A stretch of DNA of 64,000 nucleotides from Cannabis sativa (taxonomy: Eukaryota; Streptophyta; Magnoliopsida; Rosales; Cannabaceae): NCBI RefSeq assembly GCF_029168945.1, contig NC_083603.1, forward strand, positions 48,742,406 through 48,806,405, written 5' to 3'. The position numbers and the translations under genes are program-made. Numbering within the stretch: the first letter of the stretch is position 1; each line of letters starts with the position of its first letter. Under the pieces are notes generated by a model, which saw only the letters and a program-made list of their open reading frames with translations, was not told where the DNA came from and ran no database searches. Below are positions 57,275 through 64,000 of the stretch, piece after piece.

Positions 57275-58864
57275 ACTATTCCCCCCTTTAAAAGGATTTC
57301 GTCCCTAAAATCTAACCTGAACAACTCTGGATACTGAGCTCTCATATCTGACTCTAGCTCCCAGGTGGCTTCCTACACCTTGTTGTTTCTCCAGAGTACC
57401 TCGACCAATGCTATGGTCTTATTCCAAAGGACTTTATCCTTTCTATCCAGGATCTGCACTGGCTGTTCTTCATATGTCATATCTGGCTGCAGTTCAAGGC
57501 TCTCATAACTGAGTATATGAGAAGGATCTGAAACGTATTTTCTCAACATAGAGACATGGAATACGTTGGGAACTGTTGATAGAGCTGGAGGCAACGCTAA
57601 CCACTATGCCACTTGACCTACCTTCTCGAGAATCTCGAAAGGTCCTGTAAACCTAGGGCATAACTTGCCTCTTTTCCCGAAATGTTTGATCCCCTTCATT
57701 GGAGACACCCGTAAAAACACATGGTCCCCTACTTGGAACTCAACATCTCTGCGTTTCAGATCTGCGTAACTTTTTTGTCTACTCTGTGAGGCAAGCATTC
57801 TAGCTTTTATTTTCTCAATTGCCTCATTGGTCCGCTGCACTGACTCCGGACCTAGGTATTTCCTCTCCCCTATCTCATCCCAGTGGATGGGAGATCTGCA
57901 CTTCCTACCGTATAACAGTTCATAGGGAACCATCCCTATCGTACTCTGATAACTGTTGTTGTAAGAAAACTCTATCAACGGTAGATATTTATTCCAAGAG
58001 CCTTCAAAATCCAAAACACAGGCTCGCAACATGTCCTCCAATATCTGAATTGTCCTTTCGGACTGCCCATCTGTCTGAGGATGGAATGATGTACTGAATT
58101 TCAGTTTTGTACCCATTGCTCGTTGCAAACTCTGCCAAACTTGGAGGTGAACTTCGGATCTCTATCCGAAACTATAGACTTCGGTACCCCGTGAAGTCGT
58201 ACAATCTCTCTAATGTACAATTCCTCCAACTGATCCACTGAATAGGTTGTTCTAACAGGCAGAAAATGAGCAGATTTTGTCAATCGATCCACCACTACCC
58301 AGATGGAATCGAACAAACCCGTGGTTCTAGGTAACCCAACCACAAAATCCATCGTGATATCCTCCCATTTCCATTCAGGTAGGGTTAAAGGCTGTAACAA
58401 CCCTGCTGGTCTCTGATGCTCAGCCTTAATCTGCTGACAGGTGAGGCATCTCGTTGTCTGACACTGAAAAGTCCTTGGCTTGACCAGCCGAAACCTCGTC
58501 TCTAATTTTTACTAACTCTGAATCAGTCATCGGAGCGGCTTTAATTCTTTCCAGCAGATCAGATTCCAGCGTCAAGTTGTGAAGCTGGCCTACAACAAAC
58601 TCAATGCTGTATCTAACCATGTCCTCTGCTAATAGAGGTGAGATCTGAATCATGCTAGCTACCTGCCCGGGACCCTTCCTGCTCAGGGCATCGGCCACTA
58701 CATTGGCCTTCCCAGGGTGATAGAGAATCTGACAGTCATAATCCTTCACTATTTCCAACCAACGCCTCTGTCTCATATTCAAATCTTTCTGAGTAAAGAA
58801 GTATTTGAGACTTTTATGGTTGGTATAGATTTCACACCTTTCTCCGTAAAGGTAAAGCCGCCAG
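57275..58864 (-). pseudogene. gypsy RNase H end and integrase (copy 3)
   Basis: Minus-strand order: the RNase H end ([20 protein letters not shown] and [13 protein letters not shown], about 58780-58650), then the integrase core ([49 protein letters not shown], then FSTSFHPQTDGQSERTIQIL), giving the D, D and E of the catalytic triad. The C-terminal part follows (VGDHVFLRVSPMKG, GPFEILEKVG, VFHVSMLRKYV, and a chromodomain-like VQILDRKDKV). Stops and shifts near 58440, 58125, 57600 and 57370 break it into four frames. The upstream pol, protease and gag are cut off by the copia LTR at 58865. Confidence 0.9.
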
Positions 58865-60766
58865 TGTTGGAAATTATTTTACCAGGATCTTAGATCTACT
58901 CACAAGTCTGTTGATTAACACCCTAAATATGAACTTTCTAAAACGATGAAATAAACACATATAAAGTTTAGGAAACCTTACATTGGGTGCAGCGGAATAA
59001 TATGACTCCTTCCGTTCAGATATCTAGCCCTTGATTCCTTTCTGTAGCAGAGCATTATCAATATCTGAACCTGGATCTCTTTCTCTGATTAGTGCTGAAA
59101 CTCCTTCTTGCTGAAAGTCTTTCTTCACGATCTTCCTCACTATGATTGAGGTATCACTTGCTGTGTGTGGGCACTACTCTAACACTAAGTATTTCGAAAT
59201 CTAAAGGAGGAAGAGAGAGAGGGAGTGGGCGGCCAAAGATAGAGAGAGAGAGAAGGCTCAGTTTTTTCTGAATGAAAAGTCAAAAGAAAAGTGTGTTTAA
59301 ATGTAAATTTCCTGAAGCCTTCACTATCTATTTATAGCATTCCACTAGGGTTAGGTTTGAATTATTTGGCATTAAAATAATGAAAATATTAGAGGTAAAA
59401 CCCTACAAAAGTGGCCGGCCATGCAATGTGGATTTGGGCCTCACTTTTTGCAATTTTGCAGTTTTATCTTTTCTGCATCTAATTTTCTCAAAAATGCCAA
59501 TTTTCAAATTCAACCATTTAAATGCCAATTCTAACTATTTAATAACTATAAATAATTATTAAATAATATTGTCATTTATCATATTTATTAATTGAACCAT
59601 ACAAAGTATCATAATTAACAAATATGCCCCTAAAACTCTTTCTTTACAATTTCGCCCTTACTTAGTGAAAAATTCACAAATAGACATAGTCTAATTTAAG
59701 AATTATAATTGATGAATCAAAACCAATTATATGAGTCTTACAAGCAATATTGTCTCAACTAGTGGGGGGACCATGGGTCTATATAACCGAGCTTCCAATA
59801 AGCAGATCAAGAATTTATAACCTAAATTCACTAACTTATTAATTCTTCGTTGAATCCACGCATAGAACTTAGAATTGCACTCTCTGTATATAGAATGCTC
59901 TATATGTTCCACCATATAGACACATCATTAGTTATCCATTGTTATAATCCTAATTTGATCAATGATCCTCTATATGAATGATCTACACTGTAAAGGGATT
60001 AGATTACCGTTACACCCTACAATGTATTTAATCCTTAAAACACTTAACCCCGTATAAATGATATTTCAGCTTATGTGAAATGAGATCTCCACCATTTATT
60101 TTCGTTTGGTCAAGCTCGAAGGAGATCATCCTTTACTTACTATTTGCCAGATAGAAGCAATAGATTCCATGTTTATGTTAGCGCTCCCACTCAATTGCAC
60201 TACCGTGTTCCCAAAATGTACGTATCACCCTGACCTAAAAGTAGGCTTAACTAACAAATCAAAGAACACGAATAGCCTCTCGAGATTGAGCCTAATCATA
60301 ACAGGATTAAGATCATTTGATCTAGGATCAACTATGCGATATTGACTTGAATAGATATTACGGTAAGTTTAATAAATCTAAGTCAAAGTTCAACATCGGT
60401 CCCTTCCGATGCATACTCCATGCATCCAACCTGAGCTTTACTTTAACCAATGCTCTGGAAAGAACGTAGCATTTCTCCAAATGCTAGTATACTCTGGTTG
60501 TAGATTATCATATCAGTAAAACCCTGTGTCTGATAAATCTAGGAAACTTTATTCACATAGTCATGTTTACTTTCCAATGTATTGACAGCACAATAAACAG
60601 GATCAAGTATGTGAAAAGGGTTTCAGATGAATTTATATACATTATGTACATATAATCATGAAATAAATCATGTGAACCATGCAACATTAAATGTTATTTA
60701 TGATCTATATTAATAAGTAAATCTGATTATATTGAATGAGTTTTATTTAGGGCATAAAACCCAACA
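58865..60766 (-). repeat. 3' LTR of a copia element (same family as the solo LTR)
   Basis: TGTTGGAAATTATTTTACCA at the left and ATAAAACCCAACA at the right. The adjacent AACTCCCACTTGC is a polypurine tract (GCAAGTGGGAGTT) on the minus strand, so the element runs right to left and this is its 3' LTR, 1.9 kb long. It lies inside the gypsy copy 3 pol gene. Confidence 0.88.
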
Positions 60767-63700
60767 AACTCCCACTTGCACTAATATAAAACAAAATGTG
60801 CATTTCAAATAATCTCAACACCTTGATATACAAATCAAGTGTAGTAGTAGTAAACTCCTCGTAATAGGATCTGAAAGGTTAAATTAAACACAACCTTTTC
60901 TCCACCATTACTCTTCCTTTAATCACAAAAACATTGATAATGTAAAATTCCTCTCTATATGTCTACTCTTTTTGGGATACTGGATTCTATACCTTTTGGC
61001 AACTACTTCTGGTTAATCAGGAAATTAACACTAGTAGTTTAGGCAATTTGGAATGGTGCCAAAGATGTATAGAACTTTCCTTAGACTGAATAAGTACCTT
61101 TCCTGCAACTTTAACATTCAGTCCCTTTCTGGTAGACCTAGAGATTTCAGATAGGTTTTTACACTTCTCCAAAATCACTATTCCACCCCCAGAGTAATCA
61201 CCATCTTATCAGAAAGATTTTCTAGCACAAAGGCAAATTTCGAAATTTGATATGGTGTAGTCTAAGATTTTTAAACACACCCTTATAGACTAACATATAG
61301 TTCCTCTTCTTAATCTTAAGATTTAATTGATTGTCTTCCATTGTTCTTCTCCTGGATTAATCTGATACCTACTCATTACTCCCACTCAACAGCAGGTGTA
61401 TGGTCTAAGGCATACAAAAGCATATCTAAGACCTCTCACTGTTAATTTAAGAAATTATTTCATGGCTTTATCTTTTTTTGAATAGTTGAAACTTTTCCTT
61501 AGATAAATAAAATCTATGCCTAGAAGTCGAGAAGCTTCTATAGATTGCCATTAGAAAGAAAATGCTTCAGCATCTTACTAAAGTATGTTGCTTGCATTAG
61601 AGTAAGTAATTAACCAGGTATACCACAAGCCATAGGTTTAGATAAAATCAAACCTATAATACTAGGAACAGGAAGTTTTGTTAAGTCAATTGAATAGACT
61701 TATTAACTAAAATTTCCTTTTATGTCCTTGTAATAGAAAAATTTAGGTTACTCCATGTGAATGGATTAAACCATAGTTCTTTTGGCTTTCTTCTTAGTTT
61801 CTTATCTTGACAATCCATTACTTGTTTAAACTCACAATGGATTTTAATCACTAGTGTCTCCCAAGTCATAAGAAGGTGAGTTCCTAGAAACTCTCCCACT
61901 ACGACAAGGTACCGTGAATTATGTCTAAGAAAACTAAATGGTATTGACCTCTTCGGTTGTGACAAGATAATAGAGGCAGTGGGATCATCATATGTCATAT
62001 AAGATGATAAAACACTTTTGGAATCAAGAAAAAATATCTCCTTTATTTGCTACTTTTCAGACTTAGTCATTATCTTAGAAAAGTAGTATTTGTTTAAACA
62101 AATACTTTCTTATCTATTGACTATGGGATGGTCACCCCTAATCACTTAGAATAGCTAACAAACCATGCAAACCAGTTCTAGCTTTTCTTAAGATTTTGAT
62201 TAGGTCATCCATGAATGTAGTAATGATTTACATTAAGTATACAACCATTACATCATTCTGAAATTGTATTACCATAGAAGGATTTAGGCAACGACTAGTA
62301 ACTAATCATCAATATGCGAATCGAAATTTCTGGGGAGGTAAGTTTGGATATAATTCAAAAATCAAATTAATGATCTTTGAACTGCATATCTACTAACTAT
62401 TTCTCCACCCCTATCAGTTCGCAAGATCTTTAACCACTTACCCTAATGGTTTTAACCATTGCTAGAAATTTATGAAAATTTTCAAACATTTTAAATTTCT
62501 TTGCGTAAGGTATAATCTAGAGTGATCGTTTTAAGAATACAGCGAAAAACTCATATCCACCCCTGAATGTACATCCATATGCGAATGAGATGAACTACTT
62601 TCAGTGGATATAGGCATATTAACTCTTTGCAGAGATTGATCTTGTCAAAACCACTATGAACAAGATACAAATGCCATAGATTAAAAAATGTGTGGTTGCG
62701 TCTTTTGATGACTTAGGTGTAGTTACATCAAAGAGTTCTTAGAATAGTGCAAGTGGATCCTGGTCACAGAATACTAAACTCATATTCCATACAGTTTGAA
62801 TCCATTAATAGAAGATGGATATTAAACACTTGTAGAAGTGTAACTGTATTGCTTCCTGGAAATAGAAATATAAGAAAACTTCTGTTTGGATTCTAAAATG
62901 AAAGTCAAAGGCTTAAATTTATGCCAAATATAATGAGTAATTCTTTCTTGGACCACCATTACTAATATAAACTCTAAGTCTGATTTGCCCATACAAGTAG
63001 GAGATTTCTAAGATTGAGGGTTTATATCGATTGGGAATAGAATTTCGAGATTATAATCATATGCGTCATTTAATTTCTTAAGAGAAAATATAATGACATC
63101 AAATGATATATAGACCATTAATCCAATGATATGTTATTGAGCTAATTCGAAATGAATAAGCTAAGAGGAATTAGGATAATTTCGTTTATAAATAAGAATC
63201 CAACGATGCTTTGATTAGCGAAAGACAAAGTAATCTTATTTATACAATTTTCTTGTTTCATATTGTAAAAATACTAGTCTAAGGTGTCATCAATTGATGA
63301 ACAACTAGATGTTGCATATACAATATTTATCTTTTGAGATCTAACACTATTATGTATGTCTAATGGTGAAAATCCACTAGGGATTTATCTCATTAGATAA
63401 ACAAACCAAGTTAGACCAACAATGAAGATTCGAAATTAAACTACAATTTAATAACAGAAAATAACATGGTTCAATATAAATTCATACACAATTCAGAAAT
63501 TATTAAACATATAGCAAGTAGGAATGACAAGTGAAAATACTAAAGCATACAATCCTAAATAATTTCCAAAGTTTTCAACAAACTGATATCAGTGTCCCGT
63601 TTAGGCGAGAGTCAAAGCTACCATCCATTGAATAGAGTTGTCAGCTCATCTAAAATGTTAAACATTCTAGCAACCTTTTATTCGATCAAGATTGGAATTC

Positions 63701-64000
63701 AGCGTTGTCCCGTTTAGGCGAGAGTCATGGCAATTCTATCTTATGAGCTTCCACCATTGTTTCATAATTTGCAAGTCAAATATGGTCGCCACCATTAGGG
63801 TGATCCATACCATATAAAACACTTACAAACTACTTATCTTTGGAGATTAAACGGTGCGAAATTGCTAATGAACGTTCCTCCATTAGGGAGGATTACTCAC
63901 TAAAACAAACGCGATGTAAAACCAACAATGGAGATCGAATATCTTAATAATAAAGCTCATTATTTAAAGAGAGTTGTATTTTCTTTGAATCTCATTATTT
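60767..64000 (-). pseudogene. copia pol, decayed, running off the window
   Basis: No long frame remains, but translated minus-strand pieces keep copia hallmarks in the right order. ILRTDRGGE of the integrase core lies at about 62430-62401. Pieces of the reverse transcriptase end lie at about 61640-61280: SKMLKHFLSNGNL, then VGVMSRYQINPGEEQW, then RNYMLVY in shifted frames. The polypurine tract and LTR follow at 60766. Beyond 63000, in the gag direction, a 22-bp direct repeat occurs at 63593 and 63706. The 5' LTR must lie past 64000. Confidence 0.8.

Overview
This is nuclear DNA from a flowering plant, most likely a dicot. It is AT-rich, and its two host-type genes have many introns with GT..AG borders. 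Nearly everything else is transposable-element sequence of plant type: Ty1/copia and Ty3/gypsy LTR elements, plant L1-type LINEs, Helitrons, PIF/Harbinger, CACTA and Mutator-like TIR elements. I cannot name the species from the sequence alone.

Host genes. Two beta-carbonic anhydrase genes face each other tail to tail. The plus-strand copy (35294-39593) has eight clean exons, encodes 261 residues and keeps the zinc ligands and the Asp/Arg dyad. The minus-strand copy (48273-46781) has the same exon plan except that the intron between exons 5 and 6 is absent. It has lost the GT donor after exon 4 and one base in the fused exon, so it is probably a pseudogene. Both copies share an identical 20-nt core promoter around TATAAATA with a CACGTG G-box upstream, which points to inverted duplication of gene plus promoter.

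Left arm (1-34 kb). Small TIR elements lie at 1-1.8 kb. A minisatellite is split by a copia solo LTR (2064-4346) that itself carries a Harbinger-like MITE. A truncated copia 3' end (4606-6026) adjoins the LTR and gag of a second LTR element (from 6027). That gag is interrupted by a complete Athila-like Ty3 element (7147-13447, TSD CCACC) which has gag and protease but no reverse transcriptase or integrase. Further right are a long-TIR MITE (two copies), a Helitron with a 43-bp perfect hairpin (17514-19018), a Harbinger element with the end of its transposase (19195-20038), a second Helitron, a cut CACTA end with 50-bp tandem repeats, two nested chromovirus-like gypsy pieces (23211-29660), a 3' LINE fragment, and a 1.7-kb TIR element with an 8-bp TSD.

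Middle (34-49 kb). The carbonic anhydrase pair lies here, with MITEs upstream, in an intron and between the genes.

Right arm (49-64 kb). A nearly complete L1-type LINE (49272-54745) has a perfect 16-bp TSD, an ORF1 with a zinc knuckle, and an ORF2 with endonuclease, reverse transcriptase and RNase H broken by a few lesions. It is followed by the 3' half of a gypsy element on the minus strand (LTR 54909-57274, integrase and RNase H remnants to 58864). That is cut by a copia element on the minus strand whose 3' LTR (58865-60766) and decayed pol run off the window.

No new enzymatic system is evident. The least ordinary signals are the carbonic anhydrase duplication with its splice-donor and intron changes, and arrays of short palindromes in the LTRs of several unrelated elements, with a different palindrome in each copy.
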